A stretch of DNA of 48,104 bases. Origin: Flavobacteriaceae bacterium. GTDB taxonomy: Bacteria > Bacteroidota > Bacteroidia > Flavobacteriales > Flavobacteriaceae. The notes beneath the pieces are model-generated. The model was not told where the DNA came from and did not search any database. It worked only from the letters and a program-made list of their open reading frames with translations. The position numbers and the translations under genes are program-made. The stretch lies in the NCBI GenBank assembly GCA_026988355.1, contig JALSLK010000069.1, positions 1-48,104 of the forward strand. Direction: 5' to 3'. Numbering within the stretch: the stretch's first letter is position 1; every line of letters starts with the position of its first letter. This document shows positions 36,956 through 45,889 of this stretch, one piece after another.

Positions 36956-37640
36956 GTAGTAATTTATACTTTATTTCTGCTAATTTCCAATCTTCTAGTG
37001 TGTCTATATCTTGTCCTTCGGATTCTTTTATTACGATAACACCAGTATTGTCTGTCCAAAGTTTTCCTTTTCTTACTATTTCTTTGGTTTTAAACCAATA
37101 AAATTGTCCTGAATCGTGGTATGCTTTTTCTAAATCTTGCGAACGACTGTTTAAGTGTTTTGGTTGAAATAAGGTCATTTTATTATCCGCATCTTTCTTT
37201 AATGCTCTTTGTATTGGAAAACTAAATTCCATTACTGGAAATACACAATCAAAATTCTTTTTTAGTAATAAATCAAATGCTTCTTTTAATTTAATTTCAG
37301 ATACAAATGGTGCTGTTGGATAGATACAACAAGCGGTTTTAAAGACCTTAGCCTTTTGTTTATTATATAATTGTAATACTTCGTTTATCACATCGACGGT
37401 TGTTGCAAAATCATCTGCATTTTTAGTACTTCTTAAAAAGGGTATTTTTGCTCCGTATTTTTTTGCTATTTCAGCAATTTCATCATCATCTGTGGATACC
37501 ATTACTTCATCAAACAAATTGGATTGCAATGCTGCTTCTATAGAATATGCAATAATTGGTTTTCCTAAAAAAAATTTTATGTTTTTTCTTGGTATTCGCT
37601 TGGAACCTCCTCTTGCTGGTATGATGCAGAGTCTAGACAA
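36933..37640 (-). CDS. pseF: Pseudaminic acid cytidylyltransferase
   Basis: The nucleotide-binding motif CIIPARGGSKRIPRKN near the N-terminus, then STDDDEIAEIAKKYGAKIPF, CIYPTAPFV and YHDSGQFYWFKT show the CMP-sugar synthetase family of the PseF branch; QDIDTLEDWKLAEIKYK closes the domain. It activates pseudaminic acid with CTP. I choose a TTG start at 37640 (protein MSRLCIIPARGG) because the motif begins at once in all relatives and this start overlaps the end of pseC by 8 bases; a TTG at 37664 would add eight residues encoded within pseC. No ATG is available. Confidence 0.91.
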   Translation of the reverse strand: MSRLCIIPARGGSKRIPRKNIKFFLGKPIIAYSIEAALQSNLFDEVMVSTDDDEIAEIAKKYGAKIPFLRSTKNADDFATTVDVINEVLQLYNKQKAKVFKTACCIYPTAPFVSEIKLKEAFDLLLKKNFDCVFPVMEFSFPIQRALKKDADNKMTLFQPKHLNSRSQDLEKAYHDSGQFYWFKTKEIVRKGKLWTDNTGVIVIKESEGQDIDTLEDWKLAEIKYKLLHEKENTF

Positions 37641-38778
37641 ACGCCAATACTTTTTCAATAACAAAATCTTGCTCTTCTTTACTTAATGTTGGATACATTG
37701 GTAAACTTATACATTGCTTGTAATAGTTTTCTGCATTCGATAAATCTGCTGATCCATATCCTATTTCTTGATAATATGGTAAGGTATGTACTGGTATGTA
37801 ATGTATTTGTGCATATATTCCATTTTCTCTTAGATAATCGTACAAACCTTTTCTATTTGTTACTTCAATTACAAAAAGATGGTGTGCATTATAGGTGTCT
37901 TTTGGTAAATCTTGGTATTTTATTTTTGTTTTAAATGCTTCTTTGTATTTTACTGCAATTGCATTTCTTTTTTCTAGGCCTTTATTATTTTTTGCTAACT
38001 GTGTTATTCCTAATGCCGATTGAATGTCTGTTAATCTATAATTAAATCCTAAATCTTGCATTTCGTAAAACCATCCTCCATGATTTTCTTTCATGTCTTC
38101 TTTTGTGATTCCGTGGGAGCGCAATAAATTTAATTTTTTATATACTTCTTTGGAGTTTGTAGTTACCATTCCGCCTTCGCCACAAGCAATATGTTTTACT
38201 GGATGGAATGAAAATATACCTATATCTGCATAATTTCCGTTACCACATTTCTGCTTTTCTTTTTTGGAATCTATAAAATATCCTCCTGGAGCATGACATG
38301 CGTCTTCTACAATCCATAAATCGTGTTCTTTTGCTAATGCTGAAAAGCCTTCTAAGTTTACTGGCAATCCTGCAAAATCTACTGGTATTATTCCTTTAAA
38401 AAATCCTTTTGGTTTACTTTCTATTAGTTTTTTAGTACTTTCTAAGGATAATAGATACGTGTCTTTTTCTATATCTGCAAACCATACTTCTCCTCCTGCA
38501 TATCGTATACAATTTGCGGATGCTGCAAAGGTTATTGGTGTGGTTATTACTCGTTCTCCTTCTTGTAATCCTAACGCTAATACTGCTATATGTAATCCAG
38601 AAGTAGCATTGTTTACTGCTACTGCATATTTAGAGCCTATATAGGTTGCAAATTTTTCTTCAAACTCGGCTACTTTTGGTCCTTGCGTTAAAAAATCTGC
38701 TTGTAATGTTTCTAGTACTGCATCCATATCGTCTTGCAATATTGCTTGTCTTCCGTATGGTATTTTATATTTTGTCAT
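37633..38778 (-). CDS. pseC: UDP-4-amino-4,6-dideoxy-AltNAc transaminase
   Basis: This is a DegT/DnrJ/EryC1-family PLP aminotransferase of 381 residues. Visible motifs are IPYGRQAI at the N-terminus, TQGPKVAEFEEKFA, NNATSGLHIAV (about 56-66), VEDACHAPGG with Asp159, and FSFHPVKHIACGEGG, in which Lys195 should form the Schiff base. GFNYRLTDIQSALGITQL is the usual dimer-interface block. It puts the amino group from glutamate onto C4 of the PseB keto sugar. The gene follows pseB directly, with overlapping ends, and leads into pseF. Confidence 0.95.
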   Translation of the reverse strand: MTKYKIPYGRQAILQDDMDAVLETLQADFLTQGPKVAEFEEKFATYIGSKYAVAVNNATSGLHIAVLALGLQEGERVITTPITFAASANCIRYAGGEVWFADIEKDTYLLSLESTKKLIESKPKGFFKGIIPVDFAGLPVNLEGFSALAKEHDLWIVEDACHAPGGYFIDSKKEKQKCGNGNYADIGIFSFHPVKHIACGEGGMVTTNSKEVYKKLNLLRSHGITKEDMKENHGGWFYEMQDLGFNYRLTDIQSALGITQLAKNNKGLEKRNAIAVKYKEAFKTKIKYQDLPKDTYNAHHLFVIEVTNRKGLYDYLRENGIYAQIHYIPVHTLPYYQEIGYGSADLSNAENYYKQCISLPMYPTLSKEEQDFVIEKVLAFV

Positions 38779-39794
38779 TATACTTTAAAATCTGGATCTA
38801 CGTATTTTTTAATCAATTCTCTTAGACTTTCTACGGTTTCCCATGCATCATTTTCTCCTGAATTGTAGTTAAATCCTTGTGCTACTATTTTTGCGTTAAA
38901 ATGTTTTATATATTCCTTTACGTCAAAAGTTGGTGTTTGTGGTAATATTGCGTAGTATTTTCCTAAATCGTAGGTTGTAAACGAATCGGATGCTGTTATC
39001 ATTTCTTCGTGTAACTTTTCTCCTGGACGTATTCCTACTTCTTTTTGTTCACATTTTGGGCATATTGCTGTTGCTACATCTACAATATTATACGATGGTA
39101 TTTTTGGTACAAATATTTCTCCTCCCCAAGCTTGGTCTATGGCATCAAATACCATTTCACAGCCATCTTCTAAGGAGATATTAAAACGTGTCATTCGTTT
39201 GTCTGTAATTGGCAATACTCCTTCTTTTCTTTTCTTTAAAAAAAATGGCATTACCGAGCCATTAGAACCCATTACGTTGCCATAGCGTACTACAGAAAAT
39301 TTTATATCTCGGTTTCCTTTGATATTATTTGCTGCTATAAACAACTTATCGGATGTTAATTTTGTTGCGCCATATAAATTAATTGGTGCTGCTGCTTTAT
39401 CTGTAGATAATGCTACTACATTTTTAACTCCTGCTTCAAACGATGCTTGTATTACATTTTCGGCACCTAATACATTTGTTTTTATGCATTCCATTGGATT
39501 GTATTCTGCCAAATGTACGTGCTTCATTGCTGCTGCATGTATTACGATGTCGATTCCTTCAAAAGCGCGTATTAATCGTTCTTTATCTCTTACATCTCCT
39601 ATAAAATAGCGTATTGCTGGATATGTACTATCTGGAAATTCCATTCCCATTTGAAAATGTTTTTGTTCGTCTCTAGATAATATAACCAATCGTTTTACTT
39701 TTGGATATTTATTTAAAATAATTTTTGTAAACATTTTACCAAAAGATCCTGTTCCTCCAGTAATAAGTATTGCTTTTCCGTTTAAATCTAACAT
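38778..39794 (-). CDS. pseB: UDP-N-acetylglucosamine 4,6-dehydratase (inverting)
   Basis: This extended short-chain dehydrogenase has the NADP motif GGTGSFG at residues 13-19. The catalytic set follows in LSTDKAAAPINLYGATK: Asp132, Lys133 and Tyr141, as in FlaA1/PseB. Also typical are VLSRDEQKHFQM (VILSRDEQ at 37-44), NVLGAENVI and EVGIRPGEKLHEEMI. It converts UDP-GlcNAc to the L-arabino keto sugar by dehydration and C5 inversion, the committed step to pseudaminic acid. An unusual CPKCEQ insertion precedes the RPGEKLHEE segment. It is one base downstream of wzz. Confidence 0.95.
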   Translation of the reverse strand: MLDLNGKAILITGGTGSFGKMFTKIILNKYPKVKRLVILSRDEQKHFQMGMEFPDSTYPAIRYFIGDVRDKERLIRAFEGIDIVIHAAAMKHVHLAEYNPMECIKTNVLGAENVIQASFEAGVKNVVALSTDKAAAPINLYGATKLTSDKLFIAANNIKGNRDIKFSVVRYGNVMGSNGSVMPFFLKKRKEGVLPITDKRMTRFNISLEDGCEMVFDAIDQAWGGEIFVPKIPSYNIVDVATAICPKCEQKEVGIRPGEKLHEEMITASDSFTTYDLGKYYAILPQTPTFDVKEYIKHFNAKIVAQGFNYNSGENDAWETVESLRELIKKYVDPDFKV

Positions 39795-39795
39795 T

Positions 39796-40830
39796 TTATT
39801 TTTGATAATTATTTAAATAGGTATTTAATTTTATTGCTATAATTCCAAAAATAGATAAGACAAAACCTAATAGTGCATATCTAAACCATTTCTTACTTAG
39901 AATATTATTATTTGTTTTTCCTAAACTAAAATCGGAAACTATTGAAGATATATATCCGTTTGAAACTCGTTCTCTTTCCACTTGTCTTAACATGGACAAT
40001 ATGGCTTTAGATTCTTTAAACAAATCTATGTCTTTATTTCCTTCGTTTTGTTCTGCTAAGCTTATATTTGTTCCGCCGCTAGTACTTTTTTCGGCTCTTA
40101 ATAAAGCTACTCGTTCGTATCTTTTTCGTATAGAGTCTATTACTTTTAAATTTTTCTCTAATACCGTTTTTCTTACTTCTAAATCTTCTTTTTGTGCTTC
40201 TAATAACGATCTATAATGCGTGTTTTCTATTAAACTTACAATTCCATTACTTAATTTATTAAAAACATCTTGTGTTTTTGCTTGTGCTGTAACCAATTGT
40301 AATCTAAAATCTGGTTCTTTTTTTCTTTTTGCAAAATCTTCGATAGTAAAACCTTTTGTATAAATGGTATCGGTATTTTGTATATACGAATCGTATTCTT
40401 TTAAGATATTTTTATCTAACTCGTAAGGCACTACTTGAAAACTTGTAAGTGATTTTGATTCGGCATTAGAAATATTAAAAATTTTTGATAAGGTGTTTAA
40501 GTCTTCTTTTGCTATTAATGTATTTAGGTAGTTGTTCTGACTATATAACTGATGTCCGCTACCAAAATTTGTTTCTAATATCATTTTAGAAGAATATATT
40601 TTTTCTTTATTCATATCGATAACATAACCTACTATTCCTCCTAATAAAGTTGCTATGGCTAATATTATAGCATTTTTCTTAAAAAATATTAATCCTAATG
40701 TTAAGTAATGAAGTATCTCTTTAAAAAAGTTTAGTATTCCTTTAAAGATATTTTTAATTCCATTTCCTATTATGGTAAATAATTTTCCTAAATCGACTTC
40801 TTCACTTGGGGATTGCATGTTGTCCGACAT
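39796..40830 (-). CDS. Wzz-type chain-length determinant (polysaccharide co-polymerase)
   Basis: The protein has two membrane helices, about residues 51-71 (KNAIILAIATLLGGIVGYVI) and 316-334, with a long periplasmic helical region between them that includes a coiled-coil segment (about 195-270, LLEAQKEDLEVRKTVLEKNL). This is the PCP-1 layout; the cytoplasmic kinase domain of PCP-2 proteins is missing. An N-terminal amphipathic section of 50 residues precedes the first helix. It should set polymer length with one of the Wzy proteins. The gene sits between the DUF6909 gene (4 bases before) and pseB. Confidence 0.82.
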   Translation of the reverse strand: MSDNMQSPSEEVDLGKLFTIIGNGIKNIFKGILNFFKEILHYLTLGLIFFKKNAIILAIATLLGGIVGYVIDMNKEKIYSSKMILETNFGSGHQLYSQNNYLNTLIAKEDLNTLSKIFNISNAESKSLTSFQVVPYELDKNILKEYDSYIQNTDTIYTKGFTIEDFAKRKKEPDFRLQLVTAQAKTQDVFNKLSNGIVSLIENTHYRSLLEAQKEDLEVRKTVLEKNLKVIDSIRKRYERVALLRAEKSTSGGTNISLAEQNEGNKDIDLFKESKAILSMLRQVERERVSNGYISSIVSDFSLGKTNNNILSKKWFRYALLGFVLSIFGIIAIKLNTYLNNYQK

Positions 40831-40834
40831 ATTT

Positions 40835-42520
40835 TTAGTTTTTAAATATTTGTTCTAAAATCTTTTGTGTTATGATATAAGTTGGTTTAACTCCTGTTGT
40901 TCCTAAACCTCCTGAAGCTAATGTTCCTCCTGTTTCTAATGGATTATCGGATGCATAATATGCATATCTCACTTTTACATCTTTGCCTATATTTCCTCTA
41001 ATTTGTGATGCTGCTTGGATTGCTTTTTGATAATGTGCTCCCTCCATTTCCAATCCGATTGCATTCCATGTTGAATTTTTAAAGAATTTTAAAATCGTTG
41101 CATTTTGTAGTGATGTTCCCAATACTGTTACCATAGTTCCATCGTATACTCCTAAATCAAATCCTTCTAAATCTTTTTTTGTTAATTCGTTTTTAAATGG
41201 ATAATTATCTGCTGTTCCTTCAAAAATATGTGCTGTTGGTATCATGATATCTCCTTTACCTCCTTGTAAAATTCCTGCTTTACCCATTATGGAAACTGAT
41301 TTTACATTTAGATGGTGTTCGTTGCCTTTTTTGCAATAGTATGGCTTTAACAGTTCGTCCATTGTTTCATAAGCTTGCTCTCCAAATGCATAATCCATTA
41401 CTATTAATACTGGCTTTTCTTTATTTGCATCTTCGATTTGATAATTTGACTTTTTAAAATCAATTTTTGCTGTATCTATAACTTGTACATTAATATTTGT
41501 TCCTGAGGTATCTTTAATATATTTCAATCCCATTTTTGAAGCTGCTTGTTTTACTTCTTTTCGCAATATATTATTTTCGCTTTCGCTCAACAACTCAAAT
41601 AATGCAATTCCTTTATTTTTTTTAGCTTCTTCTTCTAAAAAAATTGGTGCATAGATGCTATTCATAACGCTGTGCATATTCGCACTAATAATATGAATTT
41701 CTCTTCCTAATAGATTTTGTTTATCTAAACTTTGTTTTATGGTATCTGCCCATATTTCTCCATAAATGTGGTGTCCTATACGCTCTCTTAATGTAGATGT
41801 GAATTTAATATTGCGTTTTTCATTTTCTAGAGTTTCTTTTAAGGCTAACTTACCCATCCAATAAATAATACTAAAAAATCGGTTTTTATTTGTTGGATTA
41901 GAAAATTCTAAATCTGCCAATTGTACTTCTTCAAATGTTCTTCCTAATATTGCTGCTACTTGTGATAATAGTACTTCTCTTTCTTTTTTTGTAATTTTTT
42001 CGTTGTGCAATACGACATGTTCTAAATAATCCCATTCTCTAACTGTTTTACCAGTTGTTGCATTAATTAGTACATTATCTTTTATTTTATGTGATTCTAT
42101 AAATAGAAAAGTTAAATGCGTTAAAATATCATATATTTCCGAACGTCCTCTAGTAACCTCTATATTCATTTGTTGGCTATCAATTCTGTAGCAATTTCTT
42201 CTTCTTTTGGATGGTATTATTGGTTCAAAATGCGAATTTGAAAAACCTTCATCTGCAGTTAGGTTAATGTATTGACATTCTTCAATTCCTTGTGGCAATC
42301 TATCTATTACATATAACAAACCTTCTAACTCCATTTTTTTATCTGCAATTGAGCCATAAATTTCAGGTCGTAATAGTAAAAGGGCTTCTCTAAGCGTTTC
42401 TCCAGAAACACCCATTGGCTTGTAAAAACCTCTATTAAACAAATGACGCATGGTTATATATAAACGCTCTATTGCATTGGAAGATTCTTGTGATTTGGTT
42501 TGTTTAATTGTTTTATGCAT
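40835..42520 (-). CDS. DUF6909-like protein, first gene of the locus
   Basis: The 561-residue cytoplasmic protein appears to belong to a Bacteroidota family I know as DUF6909. The N-terminal half is helical (AIERLYITMRHLFNRGFYKP at 17-36). The C-terminal 200 residues contain VKSVSIMGKAGILQGGKGDIMIP and FEGTADNYPF (about 420-450). Further on are TMVTVLGTSLQNATILKFF and IGLEMEGAHYQKAI (about 505-518), a pattern reminiscent of nucleoside phosphorylase-fold enzymes, whose MEG-type Glu binds the ribose. That suggests a nucleoside- or nucleotide-binding role, but no activity is established. A -7 box immediately upstream makes it the probable head of the polysaccharide transcript. Confidence 0.75.
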   Translation of the reverse strand: MHKTIKQTKSQESSNAIERLYITMRHLFNRGFYKPMGVSGETLREALLLLRPEIYGSIADKKMELEGLLYVIDRLPQGIEECQYINLTADEGFSNSHFEPIIPSKRRRNCYRIDSQQMNIEVTRGRSEIYDILTHLTFLFIESHKIKDNVLINATTGKTVREWDYLEHVVLHNEKITKKEREVLLSQVAAILGRTFEEVQLADLEFSNPTNKNRFFSIIYWMGKLALKETLENEKRNIKFTSTLRERIGHHIYGEIWADTIKQSLDKQNLLGREIHIISANMHSVMNSIYAPIFLEEEAKKNKGIALFELLSESENNILRKEVKQAASKMGLKYIKDTSGTNINVQVIDTAKIDFKKSNYQIEDANKEKPVLIVMDYAFGEQAYETMDELLKPYYCKKGNEHHLNVKSVSIMGKAGILQGGKGDIMIPTAHIFEGTADNYPFKNELTKKDLEGFDLGVYDGTMVTVLGTSLQNATILKFFKNSTWNAIGLEMEGAHYQKAIQAASQIRGNIGKDVKVRYAYYASDNPLETGGTLASGGLGTTGVKPTYIITQKILEQIFKN

Positions 42521-42533
42521 GTAATATTTTATG

Positions 42534-42541
42534 CAAAAGTA
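42534..42541 (-). promoter_or_regulatory. Candidate -7 box at the head of the polysaccharide locus
   Basis: The minus strand reads TACTTTTG (TAnnTTTG), ending 13 bases before the ATG at 42520, implying a leader of only a few bases. Confidence 0.55.
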
Positions 42542-42578
42542 ACTAATAAAATACGAACTATAAAAATTGCATTTACTT

Positions 42579-42695
42579 ATTATATCAATTTGATTTTAGA
42601 TGCACCAAAAAAAGCAACATATTTTTTTAGCATACCATCTTAAAATTGTAATCTTAACCTCTGCTACGGTCTTGATTTTAAGTAAGATAGACTCT
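42579..42695. mobile_element. MITE-like element, copy truncated at one end
   Basis: The left end TATATCAATTTGATTTTAGA continues ...TGCACCAAA and matches the inverse of the right end of the 14484-14555 copy. Further in, ATATTTTTTTAGCATACCAT and CTTAAAATT match the inner arm of the 12479-12642 copy (read on the other strand), and GCTACGGTCTTGATTTTAAG corresponds to its second arm. The far terminal repeat is missing; the 3' end of the ctp gene (stop at 42703) lies there. Decayed but recognisable. Confidence 0.55.
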
Positions 42696-42702
42696 TTTTA
42701 TA

Positions 42703-44340
42703 TTACTTTAAAATTCTGGTATACTTTTTTGTGTTATGTAATAATTTTGCCGCTTTTTTTATGGTACTATCGTGTGTAAATTTATGTTGATAAACACCTG
42801 TTTTAAAATAGTATTGTTTTAAAATTTCGTCGGATATATGTTCTAAAACTTCTTGTTTATTTACTGCTAGTTCTTCTATTTTTTTAATCTTAATTTGTTT
42901 TACTAGTTGGTCATATCCTAACTTAATATCTTCTGAATATGCATCTTTTTCTGCCACTTTATACGATTTTTCAAAACTTCTTTCTGCCTTTGTTTTAAAT
43001 GATGTTTTGTTTGTTTTTATATAATTAATAAAAGATTGGTATTCTTCATTTGTTAATAAAAAATCTTTTATTGCTCCTATTGTCTCGTGTTTATACTGGT
43101 AATCTGTGGCATATTTAAAAATCGCATCTGATCTAAATAATGCTTTAGTTGCTATTGTTGTTTTTGGTCTTTCCATCTTAATATCTGGTTCAACTCCTCC
43201 TCCATCGTAAACTTTTCTACCATTTTGGGTTTTAAACATATTTCTACTTTTTGGATCAAATTTTGGTACAACTCCTGTTTTACGGTCTCTATTAGTATAA
43301 TCTAATTCTTGTATACATCGACCACTTGGTGTATAATACTTAGAAATTGTTAATTTCATTTGTGTTCCATAAGGTAATTTTCTTGTTCGTTGTACCAAGC
43401 CTTTCCCATAAGAGCGCTCTCCTATTATTACTGCTCTATCTAAATCTTGTAATGCTCCTGATAATATTTCGCTTGCCGAAGCAGAATGTCCATCAATTAA
43501 GATTACAATTGGCATTTCTAAATCAATTGGTTCTTTTTTTGTTTTGTAAGTAGCACTCCATTTTTTTACTTTTGATTTTGTGGTAACTACTATTTGATTT
43601 TGTGGTACAAAATAATTTACAATTTTAACTACTTCACTTAATAATCCTCCAGGATTTCCTCTAACATCAATTATTAATTTTTTCATACCAGATTCTTTCA
43701 AATCTTCATAAGCCTCTTTTACTCTTTTTGATGCTTTTTTATTAAATTTTATAAAAGCCATATATCCAACCTCTTCATCTATCATTTCATGAAATGGTAC
43801 AGGGTCTATTTCTATGGTTTTTCTTGTAATATCAAAATTGTAATTTTCATTGTTTCTTTTTATTTTTACGCTTAATTTTGTATCTGGCAAACCCTTTAGC
43901 AAACTACTTATTGCTTTTCCTTCAAAATCTTTTATCCAAACATCGTTTATTTTTACGATTTGATCTCCTGCTTTTAATCCTGCTTTTGCTGCTGGAGAAT
44001 CTTCATATACTTCTCTAACAAACAATTCTTTTTCATAAAAAGAAGAAATAGCACCAATTCCTCCATAAGATCCTCTTGATCTTATTTTATAATCTTCTAC
44101 TGCTTGTTCGTCATAATATCTTGTATAGGGGTCTAAATTTCTTAAAGCATTGTTTATAGCATCACTTGTTAATTGTGTGGGATTTACTTCATCTATGTAA
44201 TACATATTGAGTTCTTTAAACAACGATGTGTAAATTTCTATTTGTTTTGCGACCTCAAAAAAATCAGATTTAAAAGATACTGTTACTGTTAATACAACAA
44301 CCAACATACTGAGTATTCCTATTTTTTTTATTTTTCTCAT
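42703..44340 (-). CDS. S41 family C-terminal processing peptidase (CtpA/Prc-like)
   Basis: An N-terminal signal or anchor helix (residues 7-23) precedes a helical region and a PDZ domain (VREVYEDSPAAKAGLKAGDQIVKIND spread over 108-133). The S41 domain follows with LIIDVRGNPGG (about 222-232), GHSASASEI and GERSYGKGLVQ. Ser288 and Lys313 are spaced 25 residues apart, as the Ser-Lys dyad is in E. coli Tsp. It cleaves unstructured C-termini of envelope proteins in the periplasm. The C-terminal 130 residues are a Lys-rich extension common in Bacteroidota members. It is the last gene of a three-gene operon, 4 bases after the DUF4349 gene. Confidence 0.94.
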   Translation of the reverse strand: MRKIKKIGILSMLVVVLTVTVSFKSDFFEVAKQIEIYTSLFKELNMYYIDEVNPTQLTSDAINNALRNLDPYTRYYDEQAVEDYKIRSRGSYGGIGAISSFYEKELFVREVYEDSPAAKAGLKAGDQIVKINDVWIKDFEGKAISSLLKGLPDTKLSVKIKRNNENYNFDITRKTIEIDPVPFHEMIDEEVGYMAFIKFNKKASKRVKEAYEDLKESGMKKLIIDVRGNPGGLLSEVVKIVNYFVPQNQIVVTTKSKVKKWSATYKTKKEPIDLEMPIVILIDGHSASASEILSGALQDLDRAVIIGERSYGKGLVQRTRKLPYGTQMKLTISKYYTPSGRCIQELDYTNRDRKTGVVPKFDPKSRNMFKTQNGRKVYDGGGVEPDIKMERPKTTIATKALFRSDAIFKYATDYQYKHETIGAIKDFLLTNEEYQSFINYIKTNKTSFKTKAERSFEKSYKVAEKDAYSEDIKLGYDQLVKQIKIKKIEELAVNKQEVLEHISDEILKQYYFKTGVYQHKFTHDSTIKKAAKLLHNTKKYTRILK

Positions 44341-44344
44341 GGAT

Positions 44345-45208
44345 TTATTTTTTACGTCTTTTTTTTATTCTTTTTCTAATATAATATCCCAAAATTCCTA
44401 TAATAATTAGAAATGGCCAAATATATAACATTCCTAAAACAAAATTTCCTAAACTAGAAAACCCTCCTTTTAACGCTTTTACAACTTGGCTTATATAGGT
44501 TCTTGATTTTGGTTTTACAACGGAAGTATATTCGTAAAATTCTACATGAATCGTACTTAATGATACTTTATTTGTAAGATACTTTAGCCTACCTTGTTTT
44601 GCTTCTATTTCTTCTCTTATTTTAGCAACTTCACGCTCAATTTCTAACATTTCTTTTACATTTTTGGCTTTTCCCAATAATTGTAAATAACGGGTTTCTA
44701 AGGCTTTTTTTGCTTTTAATCGTGCTTCTAAATCTACAAATTCTTCGGTAACATCTTGCAACGAAATCTTTTTATTATCAAAAGTTTTTACAGTATTTGC
44801 TATACTATCTATTACTGGTTGAAAATTTTGTGTTGGTATCCTAATAACCAAAGAACGTCTTATTGTGTTGTATGATTTTGAAGTTTCATCGTTCTGTATA
44901 AATCCTTTATGTTTTTTAACTTGACTTTGAATATTTTTAAACATAGCATCTACCGATTCTGTTTCAAAAGTTAAATAACTAGTCTTTATAATTCTTTGTT
45001 GTATTGCCTCTTTTTTATCGCGTTCTATATCATCTTCGTATAAAATTTCAGCATCCATTGTTGGTTCCGAAATACTATAAGACGTTTCTCCAACAATTCC
45101 ATTTATACCTCTTAGCTCTTTGGATTTATTACATGCTATTAGTACTAACAGTCCTAATAGTAATCCGATTTTTATTATTTTATTTAGTATCATTCTATTA
45201 TTATTCAT
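44345..45208 (-). CDS. DUF4349-domain lipoprotein
   Basis: The N-terminus carries a lipobox (LLGLLVLIAC, Cys26). The body fits DUF4349: QRIIKTSYLTFETESVDAMF (about 71-90), SLVIRIPTQNFQPVIDSI (about 119-136), SLQDVTEEFVDLEARLKAKK (about 150-169, in blocks), then a coiled coil (KNVKEMLEIEREVAKIREEIE) and STIHVEFYEY. A membrane helix near residues 255-278 and a basic end (RKRIKKRRKK) follow. The combination of a lipid anchor and a C-terminal transmembrane helix is usual for this family. Its function is unknown, presumably in the cell envelope. It lies between DUF4230 (15 bases) and the ctp gene. Confidence 0.87.
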   Translation of the reverse strand: MNNNRMILNKIIKIGLLLGLLVLIACNKSKELRGINGIVGETSYSISEPTMDAEILYEDDIERDKKEAIQQRIIKTSYLTFETESVDAMFKNIQSQVKKHKGFIQNDETSKSYNTIRRSLVIRIPTQNFQPVIDSIANTVKTFDNKKISLQDVTEEFVDLEARLKAKKALETRYLQLLGKAKNVKEMLEIEREVAKIREEIEAKQGRLKYLTNKVSLSTIHVEFYEYTSVVKPKSRTYISQVVKALKGGFSSLGNFVLGMLYIWPFLIIIGILGYYIRKRIKKRRKK

Positions 45209-45223
45209 ACAAAAATTATTCCG

Positions 45224-45826
45224 TTACTTTTTAAAAGTATTTAAAATTAATTTATTCTCCGTTTCATCAATCCATTCCCATTCTAATAAATTTGCCATTT
45301 TATAAATTTTACGCAATTCTTCAATTAATCTGTTTTTAGATTGTTCTTTTAATGTAGATGCATCTATTGTTTCTTTGATTTTTTTAATACTTTTTTTATT
45401 TAGTGCATTCAATTCTTCTTTTGTGAATTGATTAAACGTACTTTGTTCCAAATCAAAATAAGTAATATTTGGCGAAATAAAAATTTCTTCTTTTGGTAAC
45501 GATTTAACAATTATTCTTTTATGTATCGTATCTGTTTCTATAATCATTTTAGACAAATCGTAAGATACTTGCACTTTTGCATTTACAGATAAGATTACTT
45601 TTTTATCGAATGAAATAGTTTCAAAAAAATATTTATCTGCATCGCTATAATTATACATTTCCGAAAAGGTACTTTCGGTAACAACTAATTTACTTACGTT
45701 TTTAATTTCGGTAAGCAATACTTGAATTTGCTCACTTTTGTGATTCTCTTTTTCTTTTCTAAAATAAAGAAATGTAAACAATACACCTAACAAAAAAATT
45801 AGTCCATATCTAAAAATCTTCTTCAT
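45224..45826 (-). CDS. DUF4230-domain membrane-anchored protein
   Basis: A single N-terminal membrane helix (residues 6-21) is followed by VLLTEIKNVSKLVVTESTFSEM (about 36-57, in blocks), ILSVNAKVQVSYDLSKM and the acidic NLLEWEWIDE near the end, a layout I recognise as DUF4230. Proteins of this family face the periplasm and have no known activity. It is the first gene of the minus-strand operon with DUF4349 and the S41 peptidase, and diverges from the PLP enzyme gene. Confidence 0.8.
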   Translation of the reverse strand: MKKIFRYGLIFLLGVLFTFLYFRKEKENHKSEQIQVLLTEIKNVSKLVVTESTFSEMYNYSDADKYFFETISFDKKVILSVNAKVQVSYDLSKMIIETDTIHKRIIVKSLPKEEIFISPNITYFDLEQSTFNQFTKEELNALNKKSIKKIKETIDASTLKEQSKNRLIEELRKIYKMANLLEWEWIDETENKLILNTFKK

Positions 45827-45881
45827 TCGATAAAATTACAATTTTTAAAACAAATATCCTTTCTTTTAACATTTGTTTAGC

Positions 45882-45889
45882 TAATTTTG
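45882..45889 (+). promoter_or_regulatory. Candidate -7 box of the PLP-enzyme gene
   Basis: TAATTTTG fits TAnnTTTG and ends 32 bases before the ATG at 45922. The GTG at 45889 overlaps this box, which argues against using that codon as the translation start. Confidence 0.5.
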
